Assembly (NCBI GenBank): GCA_963728765.1 | Contig: CAVSKX010000002.1 | Span: 124,001-188,000, forward strand | Direction of reading: 5' to 3' | Origin: AC-32 sp963728765 | Lineage (GTDB): Bacteria; Actinomycetota; Thermoleophilia; Gaiellales; Gaiellaceae | DNA length: 64,000 bases | Part shown: one piece after another, positions 35,205-44,321 of the stretch | Layout of the letters: every line of letters starts with the position of its first letter | Numbering within the stretch: position 1 is the stretch's first letter | Program-made: the position numbers and the translations under genes | Notes under the pieces: model-generated | Told to the model about the DNA's origin: nothing | Seen by the model: only the letters and a program-made list of their open reading frames with translations | Databases searched by the model: none

Positions 35205-38054
35205 ATGAACGTGGCCGTGGCCGCCGAACCGCTGCTTGAGCGGAGCGAGGAGCTGGCGCGGATCGAGTCGGCGCTGGCCGAAGCTCGCACGGGCCGCGGC
35301 AGGTTCCTGGTCATCGAAGGGCCGGCCGGGATCGGCAAGACGGCGCTGCTCGCGGCGGCGCGGACGGCAGCGTCAGAGGGCGGAATGCGCGTGCTTCGCT
35401 CGCGGGGAACCGAGCTGGAGTGCGACTTCGCCTACGGGGTGGTGCGTCAGCTTGTCGAGCCGCCGCTGGTCGAGGCATCGGAGCTCGAGCGCGCCGATCT
35501 GTTACAGGGCGCGGCCGGCGTCGCGGCCGGCCTGCTCGGGCTTCCGGGCGTACCCCCTACGTACGGTCCCCCCTCGTCGGGCGTCGACCCCTCGTTCGCG
35601 ATCCTGCACGGCCTCTACTGGTTGTGCGCGAATCTGGCCCGCGTGGGTCCGCTCTGCCTGGTCGTCGACGACGCGCATTGGGCGGATGCCCCGTCCCTCC
35701 GTTATCTGGCCTTCCTGCTCACACGGCTCGAGGAGTCGGACATCGCGCTCGTCGTCGCGACCCGCCCTCTCGAGGCAGGCACAGATTCTGAGCTGCTTGG
35801 GGCGGTGACGAGCGATCCCACCGCCGAGGTGATCCGTCTTGCTCCTCTGACAAGAGCCGCCGTTGCCCAGCTTCTGGAGGACGGGCTCGGTGAGGCTCCG
35901 GACCTGGTCGACGTCGATACCTGCCTGCGCGTAACACGAGGGACGCCGTTCCTGGTGCGCGAGCTCGTGGAGGCGCTGAGCGAGCGAGGCAGCGGAATCG
36001 CTGCACAAACGGTCGGTCGCTCGATTCACCTCCGGCTCGGTCGGCTGCCGGAGCATGCCGGGCGGCTCGCGCGAGCGCTGGCGATACTCGAGCAGAGCGA
36101 CCTGCTCCAAGCGGCGCGACTCGCAGGCCTCGAAGAGCCCGAGGCTGCCGATGCGGCCGACCTGCTGGCGACCGCGTGGATCCTCGAGCCCGGACGGCCG
36201 CTGGCGTTCGTGCATCCACTCGTCCGCGAGGGCATCTACTCGGAGCTCTCCAGTGCCGAGTGCGCGCAGGGCCACCGCCGTGCCGCCGAACTGTTCGCCG
36301 AGCAAGCGGGCGCCTCCGCGCGCGTCGCCCAGCACCTACTGGTCAGCGAGCCCGCCGCCGATGGCTGGGTCGTCGAGCGGCTCGTCGAGGCCGCCGACGC
36401 GGCAGGGAAGCACGGCGCCCCCGAGTCGGTGGCCGTCTTCCTGCGCCGAGCGCTCGCCGAACCGCCGCCGCCGGGCGACCGATCGGCATTACTGCTCGAC
36501 CTCGGAATGGCCGAGGCGAGCGCCGGGCTCGCCGACTGGTCCGAGCACTTGCAGCAGGCCGTGGACGCTGCGCCGAACGCCGCACTAGCCGTCGAGGCAG
36601 CGATGGTGCTGGCGCACGCGCTCAGCCGCGCCCAGCGCTACACGGAGGCGGTCGAAGTTCTCGATCGCGCGGCATCGGCGCTCGATTCCGGTCACGCCGA
36701 GCTCGCGCTGCAGCTCGAGGCTGCGGCCGTCCTACCCGCGCTGAACGACTCCGTGACCGCACCCTCAATGGCCCTCCGCCGCGAGAGGTTGCGCGAGCGT
36801 GCCGCGAGCGATCCCGCGGCGCCACCCGAGGTATTGGCCTCAGCCGCGTTCGTCTCCATCCTTACGAATGAGCCCGCCGAGACCGGCGCCGACCTCGCGA
36901 CCCGAGCGCTCTTGGCCCAAGACAGCGCAGGACCCGTCTCGCACAGCCGGCCGTGGTTCTCGTTCGCAGCGTGGTTTTCGCATACCACGTTCGCGCTTCT
37001 CTTGGCCGAACGGTATGCGCAGTTGCGGCCGCTGCTCGATGCCTCGATCGCGCAGGCGCGGGTGACCGGAGACGGTGGCCGGCTCGCCGTTGGCTTGCGC
37101 GATCGAGGCTGGCTTGCGCTGCGACGCGGCGATCTGAGCGCCGCCGAAGGAGATGCCCGAACGGCGCTCGCCGCGACCGAGCTCCCCGCACCACCCATGT
37201 ACCGCGTCATGAACGGCGCTCTGCTCATCAACGTGCTCGTCGATCAGGGCAAGCTTGACGACGCAGAGCAGGCGCTCGCGCCGCTCGAGCCCGAAGCAGG
37301 GAGCGGATTCGCCACGGCCTGGGGTCTTCGCTTCGCCCGCGGACGTCTTCGGGTCGCACAAGGACGAGTCGCCGAAGGGCTGGAGGATCTCCTGGGCCTC
37401 GGCGTAGATCTGACGCGAGCGACCGTCGCTTGCCCGAGCTACCTCCCCTGGCGCTCGGAGGCGGCACTCGCCCAGCTCGCCCTCGGCGATCACAAGTCGG
37501 CCGAACGCCTCGCAACGGAGGAGCTCGAGCTGGCCCGGGCTTTCCGCGCCCCGCGCACGCTCGGCGTCGCGAAGCGTGCCGTCGGCATTGTGGCCGGCGG
37601 TGAGCGTGGAGCGTCCCTGCTCCGTGAGGCCATCGAGGCGTTCGAGCACGGCGATGCCGGGTTGGAGAGAGCGCGAACGCTGGCTGACCTCGGGGCGATG
37701 CTTCGGCGCCGGAATCGGCGCAGCGAGGCGCGGGAACTACTCCGCGAGGCACTCGACGCCGCCCACCGGGCAGGCGCCAGACCGCTCGCCGAATACGCCG
37801 AGACCGAGCTCCGCGCCACAGGTGCACGCCCGCGCCGCGTTCTGCTCACTGGGCTCGACTCGCTGACGGCCAGCGAACGTCGGATCGCCGAGCTCGCCAG
37901 CCAGGGCCTCAGCAATCGCGAGATCGCCCAGACGCTGTTCGTGACCGCACGGACGGTCGAGGGCCACCTCACGAGCGTCTTCCGCAAGCTGCGGGTCCAG
38001 TCGCGAGACGAGCTTCCCGCCGCGCTCGCCGGCGGCGCTCGAGTCCCGGCCTAG
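35205..38054 (+). CDS. LAL-family LuxR regulator, copy 1
   Basis: A 949-residue MalT-like regulator starting at ATG 35205. An N-terminal ATPase has Walker A GPAGIGKT (about 39-46) and Walker B LCLVVDDAHWADAPSLR (near 153). Long TPR-like helical repeats follow. The C-terminal LuxR helix-turn-helix (about 885-945) reads LTASERRIAELASQGLSNRE and ends in EGHLTSVFRKL. Such proteins sense a ligand through the TPR region and bind DNA on ATP-dependent assembly. The neighbour at 38308 is a close paralogue with a matching 60-bp leader, so a tandem duplication is clear. Confidence 0.92.
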   Translation: MNVAVAAEPLLERSEELARIESALAEARTGRGRFLVIEGPAGIGKTALLAAARTAASEGGMRVLRSRGTELECDFAYGVVRQLVEPPLVEASELERADLLQGAAGVAAGLLGLPGVPPTYGPPSSGVDPSFAILHGLYWLCANLARVGPLCLVVDDAHWADAPSLRYLAFLLTRLEESDIALVVATRPLEAGTDSELLGAVTSDPTAEVIRLAPLTRAAVAQLLEDGLGEAPDLVDVDTCLRVTRGTPFLVRELVEALSERGSGIAAQTVGRSIHLRLGRLPEHAGRLARALAILEQSDLLQAARLAGLEEPEAADAADLLATAWILEPGRPLAFVHPLVREGIYSELSSAECAQGHRRAAELFAEQAGASARVAQHLLVSEPAADGWVVERLVEAADAAGKHGAPESVAVFLRRALAEPPPPGDRSALLLDLGMAEASAGLADWSEHLQQAVDAAPNAALAVEAAMVLAHALSRAQRYTEAVEVLDRAASALDSGHAELALQLEAAAVLPALNDSVTAPSMALRRERLRERAASDPAAPPEVLASAAFVSILTNEPAETGADLATRALLAQDSAGPVSHSRPWFSFAAWFSHTTFALLLAERYAQLRPLLDASIAQARVTGDGGRLAVGLRDRGWLALRRGDLSAAEGDARTALAATELPAPPMYRVMNGALLINVLVDQGKLDDAEQALAPLEPEAGSGFATAWGLRFARGRLRVAQGRVAEGLEDLLGLGVDLTRATVACPSYLPWRSEAALAQLALGDHKSAERLATEELELARAFRAPRTLGVAKRAVGIVAGGERGASLLREAIEAFEHGDAGLERARTLADLGAMLRRRNRRSEARELLREALDAAHRAGARPLAEYAETELRATGARPRRVLLTGLDSLTASERRIAELASQGLSNREIAQTLFVTARTVEGHLTSVFRKLRVQSRDELPAALAGGARVPA

Positions 38055-38081
38055 CATCCTGACTGCAGAAAGAGGCAAAGG

Positions 38082-38097
38082 CCCGCCGGGTGGCGGG
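38082..38097 (+). terminator. Hairpin after LAL copy 1
   Basis: CCCGCC (38082-38087) pairs with GGCGGG (38092-38097) around a GGGT loop, followed by TCTTGTC. It lies 28 bases after the first LAL stop. Confidence 0.6.
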
Positions 38098-38257
38098 TCT
38101 TGTCAGTGAAGTGGCTGCCTGGCGCGGGATCCGCGGTCGATGGCGACCCCGACGGCTTGCAGCGTTTCCTCCCGCGCCGGGGGTGGCGATGCGCATACCT
38201 GTTGAGAGCTGCCGTGCCGGGCGAGCGTGGCAGCGCGCGCGACGAGGGGCAGCTGCG

Positions 38258-38287
38258 ATCCGCCGTGGTGCAGACGGAATTTCCGCG
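38258..38287 (+). promoter_or_regulatory. Island element upstream of LAL copy 2
   Basis: CGCCGTGGTGCAGACGGAATTTCCGCGC matches the element before LAL copy 1 base for base except at a few positions. It is followed, as there, by a GGGnAGTAGGCTGnAGG leader and the ATG. Confidence 0.55.
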
Positions 38288-38307
38288 CATGGGAAGTAGG
38301 CTGAAGG

Positions 38308-41160
38308 ATGATGAACGTGGCCGCCGCCACTGAACCTTTGCTCGAGCGCAACGAGGAGCTGGCGCGGGTCGAGTCGGCGCTGGCTGAGGCTCGCGCGGGG
38401 CACGGCAGGTTCCTGGTCATCGAAGGACCGGCGGGGATTGGCAAGACGGCGCTTGTCGGGGCGGCGCGGACTGTGGCGGCAGAGAGCGGAATGCGCGTGC
38501 TTCGGTCGCGGGGAACCGAGCTGGAGCGCAATTTCGCCTTCGGAGTGGTGCGTCAGCTTGTCGAGCCGCCGCTGGTCGAGGCATCGGAGCTTGAGCGTGC
38601 CGAGCTGCTACAGGGCGCCGCCGGCGTTGCGGCCGGCCTGCTTCGGCTTCCGGGCGCAGCCGCTGTGGAGGGCGCGCCCTCGTCGGGCATCGATCCCTCA
38701 TTCGCGATCCTCCACGGCCTCTACTGGTTGTGTGCGAATCTGGCCGCTGGGCGTCCGCTCTGCCTCGTGGTTGACGACGCACACTGGGCAGATGCCGCGT
38801 CCCTTCGTTACGTGGCCTTCCTGCTCACTCGGCTCGAAGAGCTGGAGGTCGCTCTCGTGGTGGCGACCCGTCCTCGCGAGGCAGCTGCCGGTGCCGAGCT
38901 GCTTGCGACCGTGACGACCGATTCCTCCGCCGATGTGATCCGTCTCTCGCCGCTTACCAGCGCCGCCGTTGCCCGGCTCCTGGAGGCGAAGCTCGACGCG
39001 ACTCCGGATCCGGCCGTCGTCGAGACCTGCATGCGCGTAACGCGGGGGACGCCGTTCCTCGTGCGCGAGCTCGTGCAGGCGGTGAGCGGGGGAGGCATCG
39101 GAAGCGCTGTACAAACGGTCGGTCGTTCGGTCGGCCTCCGGTTGCAACGGTTGCCGGAGCATGCCGGGCGGCTCGCGCGAGCGCTGGCGGTACTCGAGCA
39201 GAGCGACCTTCTCCAAGCAGCACGACTCGCGGGCCTCGAAGAGCAAGAGGCAGCCGAGGCGGCCGATCTGCTGGCGATCGCGGGAATCCTCGAGTCCGGC
39301 CGGCCGCTGAGGTTCGTGCATCCGATCGTCCGTGACGGGATCTACTCGGGGCTCTCCCGCGCCGAGCGCGCGCGAGGCCACCGCCGCGCCGCCGAGCTGC
39401 TCGCCGAGCAAGCGGAGGCGTCCGCGCACGTCGCCGAACACCTGCTGGCATGCGAGCCTGCCGCCGATGGCTGGGTCGTCGAGCGGCTGGTCGAGGCCGC
39501 GTGCGCGGCGGGGAAGCAGGGCGCTCCCGAGTCGGAGGCCGTCTTCCTGCGCCGGGCGCTCGCTGAACCGCCGCCTCCCGGCGAGCAGTCGGCATTGCTG
39601 CTCGACCTCGGCATGGCCGAGGCGAACGCTGGACCCGGCGAATGGGCCGAGCACTTGCAGCTGGCCGTGGACACGGCGCCGAACGGCGCGGCAGCGGCCG
39701 AAGCAGCCATGGTGCTGGGGCTCGCGCTCAGCCGCGCTCACCGCTTCGCCGAGGCGGTCGAGGTTCTCGATCGCGCGGCGTCGTCGCTCGATTCTGGCCA
39801 GTCGGAGCTCGCACTGCTGCTCGAGGCAGCTGCCGTGATCCCCGGGATGAACGACCCCGCGACGGCGCCCTCGGTGGCGCTCCGGCGTGAGACGTTACGC
39901 GAGCGGGCCGGCGACGATCCGGCGGCGCCAGCCGAGCTGCTGGCTGCGGCCGCGTTCATCTCCGTCCTCACGAACGAGCCGGCCGATGTCGGCGCCGAGC
40001 TTGCGAGCCGCGCACTTCGGGCCGGACAGAGTACGCCTCCGGGTTCGGCGGGCAGGCCGTGGTTCTCGCTCGCAACCTGGTTCTCGCAGGCGACGCTCTC
40101 GCTGCTGTGGGCCGAGCGCTATGTCGAGGTGCGGCCGCTGCTCGACGCCTCGATCGCGCAAGCGCGGGCGACCGGAGACGGCAGCCGGCTTGCCGTCGGC
40201 CTTGCGCACCGCGGCTGGCTCGCGTTCCGACGCGGCGATCTATTCGCCGCCGAGGGAGACACGAGGACGGCACTGGCCGCGGGCGAGCTCCCCGCGCCAC
40301 CCCTTTACCGCGTGCTCAATACCGGTGTGCTCGTCACGTCGCTCGTCGATCAGGGCGAGCTCGAGGCGGCAGAGGAGGCGCTTGCGCCGCTCCCTTCCGA
40401 AGCGGAGGTCGGATCGATCCCCGCTGCAATGCTTCGCCTCGCCCGCGGCCGGCTGCGGGTCGAACAGCTCCGGGTCGCCGAAGGGCTGGATGACTTCCTG
40501 GCGGTTGGCGTCCTCCTGACGCGAGCGCTGGTCACCTGCCCGGGTTACCTTCCCTGGCGATCGGAGGCCGCGCTCGCCCAGCTGGCGCTCGGCGAGCGAG
40601 AGCCTGCAGGACGCCTCGCCGCAGAAGAGCTCGAGCTCGCCACGGCCTTCGGTGCCCCGCGCGCGCTCGGGGTGGCGATGCGTGCCGCAGGCGTCGTGGC
40701 GGGCGGCGACAAGGGCGAGGCCCTGCTTCGTGAGGCGATCGGCACGCTCGAGCGTGCTGACGCCAGGTTGGAGAGAGCGCGCGCTCTTGCCAACCTCGGC
40801 GCCCTGCTCCGGCGGCGCAACCGGCGCACCGAAGCACGCGAGCTCCTCCGCGAGGCACTCGACGCCGCGTCGCGCGCCGGCGCCAGACCGCTCGCCGAGC
40901 AGGCCGAGACAGAGCTCCGTGCCACCGGCGCGCGCCCGCGCCGGGTCGTGCTCAGAGGGCTCGACTCGCTGACAGCCAGCGAGCGCCGGATCGCCGAGCA
41001 CGCCAGCCACGGCCTCACCAACCGCGAGATCGCACAGACGCTGTTTGTCACCACCCGCACAGTTGAGGGCCACCTCACCAGCGTCTTCCGCAAACTGCAA
41101 CTCGCCTCGCGAGACGAGCTTCGCGCGGCACTGGAGCGGGACGCCCGAGTGCCGGCCTAG
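38308..41160 (+). CDS. LAL-family LuxR regulator, copy 2
   Basis: A 950-residue paralogue of the preceding gene, collinear from the N-terminal ATPase (Walker A GPAGIGKT; Walker B LVVDDAHWADAASLR) through the TPR region to the C-terminal LuxR domain (ASHGLTNREIAQTLFVTTRT). Differences are spread along the length, so the two have diverged after duplication rather than converted recently. Start codons at 38308 and 38311 are adjacent; the second aligns with copy 1. The gene ends convergent with a cupin gene. Both regulators lie inside the segment bounded by the inverted repeat. Confidence 0.92.
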   Translation: MMNVAAATEPLLERNEELARVESALAEARAGHGRFLVIEGPAGIGKTALVGAARTVAAESGMRVLRSRGTELERNFAFGVVRQLVEPPLVEASELERAELLQGAAGVAAGLLRLPGAAAVEGAPSSGIDPSFAILHGLYWLCANLAAGRPLCLVVDDAHWADAASLRYVAFLLTRLEELEVALVVATRPREAAAGAELLATVTTDSSADVIRLSPLTSAAVARLLEAKLDATPDPAVVETCMRVTRGTPFLVRELVQAVSGGGIGSAVQTVGRSVGLRLQRLPEHAGRLARALAVLEQSDLLQAARLAGLEEQEAAEAADLLAIAGILESGRPLRFVHPIVRDGIYSGLSRAERARGHRRAAELLAEQAEASAHVAEHLLACEPAADGWVVERLVEAACAAGKQGAPESEAVFLRRALAEPPPPGEQSALLLDLGMAEANAGPGEWAEHLQLAVDTAPNGAAAAEAAMVLGLALSRAHRFAEAVEVLDRAASSLDSGQSELALLLEAAAVIPGMNDPATAPSVALRRETLRERAGDDPAAPAELLAAAAFISVLTNEPADVGAELASRALRAGQSTPPGSAGRPWFSLATWFSQATLSLLWAERYVEVRPLLDASIAQARATGDGSRLAVGLAHRGWLAFRRGDLFAAEGDTRTALAAGELPAPPLYRVLNTGVLVTSLVDQGELEAAEEALAPLPSEAEVGSIPAAMLRLARGRLRVEQLRVAEGLDDFLAVGVLLTRALVTCPGYLPWRSEAALAQLALGEREPAGRLAAEELELATAFGAPRALGVAMRAAGVVAGGDKGEALLREAIGTLERADARLERARALANLGALLRRRNRRTEARELLREALDAASRAGARPLAEQAETELRATGARPRRVVLRGLDSLTASERRIAEHASHGLTNREIAQTLFVTTRTVEGHLTSVFRKLQLASRDELRAALERDARVPA

Positions 41161-41660
41161 CCTGCGTCCGCCCCGACTACCACAATCGCCATCGTGCATG
41201 GGCGGTCGCCCTTGTCCCGCCATGCGTGTCGAGCGCCGTTCTGAACGACACAGTCGCCCTCGCGAAAGTTGGACCTCCTCGCGTCGAGTTCGAGCCAGAT
41301 TTCCCCCGACAACACGCAGATGAGATCGACGCTTGGGGTGCGGTGCATGCCCCTCTGGTCCGATTCCATGTAGGCCATTGCCCGGGAAGGAGCTCTTCGG
41401 GCGCCCGCAGCTTCGGTTGAGAGTGCGCCGGAAGCCTGAGATTGCTGCGGCGGACCCGTGAAGAGGTTGAAGCGACTGCCGCCGGAAGGCGGGAAGTGCG
41501 CGAGGGGACGTTCGACCTCTGCGCTTGGCGGGTCGGTAGGTGCGTCATCGAGGCTCCAGAGGCGATGCCACGGGCTCGCGGCGGCACGATAAACATCGCT
41601 GCGCGCGCTCGCGGCGATGTGATTCTCCGGGGGCTCCGGCCCCGCGGCGAACGACCGCAA
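41157..41660 (-). CDS. Cupin-domain protein, possibly frameshifted
   Basis: Up to 167 residues. The C-terminal half is a clear cupin: GMHRTPSVDLICVLSGEIWL, then EGDCVVQNGARHAWRDKG. The N-terminal half (ASPWHRLWSLDDAP, HFPPSGGSRFNLF) fits the leading domain of the same family. In between, a short stretch (about 41375-41425) reads better in another frame (APEELLPG before MAYMES), suggesting one or two small indels. The start is unclear. It is convergent with LAL copy 2, overlapping its stop by a few bases. Confidence 0.6.
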   Translation of the reverse strand: MRSFAAGPEPPENHIAASARSDVYRAAASPWHRLWSLDDAPTDPPSAEVERPLAHFPPSGGSRFNLFTGPPQQSQASGALSTEAAGARRAPSRAMAYMESDQRGMHRTPSVDLICVLSGEIWLELDARRSNFREGDCVVQNGARHAWRDKGDRPCTMAIVVVGADAG

Positions 41661-41687
41661 AAGACAGGGGGGTCGCCACGGTGCGAA
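41656..41687 (+). promoter_or_regulatory. Conserved island element upstream of RTX copy 2
   Basis: CGCAAAAGACAGGGGGG followed by TCGCCACGGTGCGAA, about 65-100 bases before the GTG of the RTX-like gene. It is nearly identical to 34555-34586 in the opposite orientation. Confidence 0.55.
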
Positions 41688-41753
41688 CGCGGGTCCACCG
41701 CCTCCACCATCGCAAAGACAAGCCAGTAAGTCATCGCGATCAAGGAGGAGTAC

Positions 41754-44186
41754 GTGCTAACCGCATTCGAATCCATCATTGGCAGGAGGCGCGGCGGCGA
41801 TGGCCGGCGCGGAGCGATCGTCCTCGCGGGGACGCTCGCGGTGTTCTTCGCTGCCCTCGTGCTCTCGTCGGCCTCGGCCTTCGGGGCACCGGAGGCCAAG
41901 CCGCCGCCGAAGGCGGCGACGCAAGAGTCCGCGAAGACGAAGGTCAAGGCGAGTATCCGCCGCGGCCAGCTCAACGTCCTCGGGACGGCAAAGAGCGACA
42001 AGATCACGCTGCGGCTGAAGCCGGGCAACAAGTCGCGGCTCCAGGTCGACGTCGGCGGCAACGGCTCCGCCGAGTTCACCTTCAAGCGCTCGGCCTTCAA
42101 CCGGATCGTTGTTCACGGCGCATCCGGCGCCGACACGCTCTCGATCAACGAGAAGTACGGGGTGTTCACGGGCAGCGAGGCGACGAGCCTCTTCGGTGAC
42201 ACCGGCAACGACGTGCTGCGCGGCGGCTCCGCAGCCGAGCGGCTGTTCGGCGGCATCGGCAACGACACGGTCGACGGCAAGCGGGGCAACGACCTGATCG
42301 AAGGCGGTACGGGAAGTGACCTGGTCGTCTTCAACGGCTCGAGGGCCGCGGAGAGGTTCGCGTTCTCGGCCAACGGAAAGCGTCTGAGGTTCGCCAGCGC
42401 GGGCACGATGAACATCGTGGGTGTCGAGCGCTTCGACCTTCGGGCGTCCGGCGGCGCGGACAACGTCGTCGTCAACGACCTTTCAGGTGCCGGGCTCGGC
42501 CAGCTCAACGCCGACCTGGCGAACGACGGCGCTGCAGACGTAGTCGACATCAAGGGCTCGGCTGCCGCAAACGCGCTCAGGGTCAGCGGCGGCACTTCGA
42601 TCAGCGGCGTCGGAGCGGCCGTCAACGTCCTCCGCGCCCAGGCCGCAAACGACAAGCTGAACCTCGATCCCGGCGCGGGCAGCGACCGCGTCGCGGTCGA
42701 GGGCACGGCCGGAAACGACACGATCGGCGTCGCAGCATCGGCGATCGCCCCCCACATCGCCGTCTCTGGCGGCCCGGGCGGCCTGCCGATCGACGTGGTC
42801 AACGCGGAGGCGCTGGCCGTCGAGTCCCTCGCCGGCAACGACACGCTCAACGCCGGGCTCGGGCTTGCCGCGCTCACCCAGCTGACGCTGGACGGCGGAG
42901 CCGGCAACGACGCCATCAACGGCGGCGACGGCAACGACACGCTGCGTGGCGGCGACGGCAACGATGCGATCGACGGAAACGGAGCCGCCGACGTGGCGCT
43001 GCTAGGCGCCGGCGACGACGCGTTCACGTGGGACCCCGGCGACGGCAGCGACAAGGTGGAAGGCGAGGCCGGCAACGACACGATGATCTTCAACGGCGCC
43101 GCTGCCGCTGAGAACTTCGACTTCTCCGCCAACGGCAACCGCCTGAGGTTCTTCCGGACTCAGGGCGCCATCACGATGGACACCGCCGGCGTCGAACGGG
43201 TCGACCTCAACGCGCTCGGCGGCAGCGACAAGACGGTCGTGAACGACCTATCCGCGACCGACGTCAAGAACATCGTGCTCGACCTCGCCACAGACGGAGC
43301 GGTCGACACGACCACGATCAACGGCACCGCCGGCAACGACACGATCGCGATCGCCCCGAACGCCGCTGCGGTCGACGTGACCGGGCTGACCGCCGCAGTG
43401 AAGATCGAGCACTCAGAGGCCGCGAACGACCTCCTGAACGTCAACGGGCTCGCCGGCAACGACACGATCTCCGGCGCGGTCGGGCTTGCGGCGCTGATCA
43501 AGCTCGGGATCGACGGCGGCGCCGGCAACGACACGATCAACGGCGGCGACGGCGCCGAGACGCTGACCGGCGGCGACGGCGACGACGTGATCGACGGCAA
43601 CGGCGGGGCCGACACCGGGCTGCTCGGGGCCGGCAACGACACCTTCGTCTGGGATCCGGGCGACGGCAGCGACGTCGTCGAAGGTCAGGACGGTGCCGAC
43701 GATGGCGCCGACACGCTGCTCTTCAACGGCGCCGCAGGCGCGGAGAACTTCGACCTCTCGGCCAACGGCAACCGGGTCCGCTTCTTCCGGGCTCAAGGTG
43801 CGATCACGATGGACCTCGACGACATCGAGTTCATCGACGTCCAGGCGCTCGGCGGGGCCGACACCGCGGTCGTGAACGACACCACCGGGACCGACCTCAA
43901 GCGCGTCGCGTTCGACCTCGAAGGCGCGGTCGGCGGCGGCGCAGGCGACGGCGCGGCCGACTCGGTCACGGTCAACGGCACGGACGACCCCGACGACATC
44001 CAGGTGACCGAGAACGAGGGCGGCGTGCTCGTCAACGGGGTGCCGCCGACCGTCCAGATCGACCACTCCGAGGCCGCGAACGACACGCTCTTCGTCAACA
44101 CGCTCGGCGGTGACGACAACGTGGCCATCGACCCCGAGGTGGCCGCGCTGATCCAGACGATCGTCGACCTGGGCGGCGGCGAATAG
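41754..44186 (+). CDS. RTX-like calcium-binding secreted protein, copy 2
   Basis: An 810-residue protein starting at GTG 41754, with AAGGAGG 6 bases upstream. The first 45 residues are a long basic signal or anchor (GAIVLAGTLAVFFAALVLSS). RTX-type blocks (GGDGNDTLRGGDGNDAIDG among others) alternate with beta domains throughout, giving two rounds of the pattern seen once in copy 1. The final 411 residues are identical to copy 1; the first 399 are not. A lipoprotein gene follows whose ATG is the last part of the repeat. A structural surface or biofilm role is plausible but unproven. Confidence 0.88.
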   Translation: MLTAFESIIGRRRGGDGRRGAIVLAGTLAVFFAALVLSSASAFGAPEAKPPPKAATQESAKTKVKASIRRGQLNVLGTAKSDKITLRLKPGNKSRLQVDVGGNGSAEFTFKRSAFNRIVVHGASGADTLSINEKYGVFTGSEATSLFGDTGNDVLRGGSAAERLFGGIGNDTVDGKRGNDLIEGGTGSDLVVFNGSRAAERFAFSANGKRLRFASAGTMNIVGVERFDLRASGGADNVVVNDLSGAGLGQLNADLANDGAADVVDIKGSAAANALRVSGGTSISGVGAAVNVLRAQAANDKLNLDPGAGSDRVAVEGTAGNDTIGVAASAIAPHIAVSGGPGGLPIDVVNAEALAVESLAGNDTLNAGLGLAALTQLTLDGGAGNDAINGGDGNDTLRGGDGNDAIDGNGAADVALLGAGDDAFTWDPGDGSDKVEGEAGNDTMIFNGAAAAENFDFSANGNRLRFFRTQGAITMDTAGVERVDLNALGGSDKTVVNDLSATDVKNIVLDLATDGAVDTTTINGTAGNDTIAIAPNAAAVDVTGLTAAVKIEHSEAANDLLNVNGLAGNDTISGAVGLAALIKLGIDGGAGNDTINGGDGAETLTGGDGDDVIDGNGGADTGLLGAGNDTFVWDPGDGSDVVEGQDGADDGADTLLFNGAAGAENFDLSANGNRVRFFRAQGAITMDLDDIEFIDVQALGGADTAVVNDTTGTDLKRVAFDLEGAVGGGAGDGAADSVTVNGTDDPDDIQVTENEGGVLVNGVPPTVQIDHSEAANDTLFVNTLGGDDNVAIDPEVAALIQTIVDLGGGE

Positions 44187-44321
44187 CTCGGCCCTCCCCC
44201 CGAGAGAGCTGCGCGGGGCCTCCGTCCTGGGGGCCCCGCGGAAGCTCCAGCCGGCGAACTCACCTTCGATACGACCTTCAACCCAGCCACTCAGCCCCTC
44301 TCACAGAAAGGATTCTCATGA
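42952..44321. repeat. 1,370-bp inverted repeat, right copy
   Basis: The reverse complement of 32627-33996. Its inner end lies within a Gly/Ser codon of an RTX block; its outer end falls one base after the ATG of the lipoprotein gene. The two copies bound an 8,955-bp segment (33997-42951). Confidence 0.93.
44212..44240. terminator. Hairpin after the right RTX-like gene
   Basis: CGCGGGGCC (44212-44220) pairs with GGCCCCGCG (44232-44240), 25 bases after the RTX stop. There is no T-tract, so partial read-through into the lipoprotein gene is possible. Confidence 0.5.

Noticed and set aside
34555..41687. A cyclic-di-GMP class I riboswitch in the conserved island leaders
   Set aside because: The GCCACGG stretch is suggestive, but the paired helices and the GGACGCAAAG-type core are not found.
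42890..43720. CRISPR-like or tandem DNA repeats in the RTX genes
   Set aside because: The GGCGACGGCAACGAC-type repeats are in frame and encode Ca-binding nonapeptides; there are no constant spacers.
32627..44321. A composite transposon, given the long inverted repeats
   Set aside because: No transposase, terminal short repeats or target-site duplication are visible; the repeats are parts of two genes.
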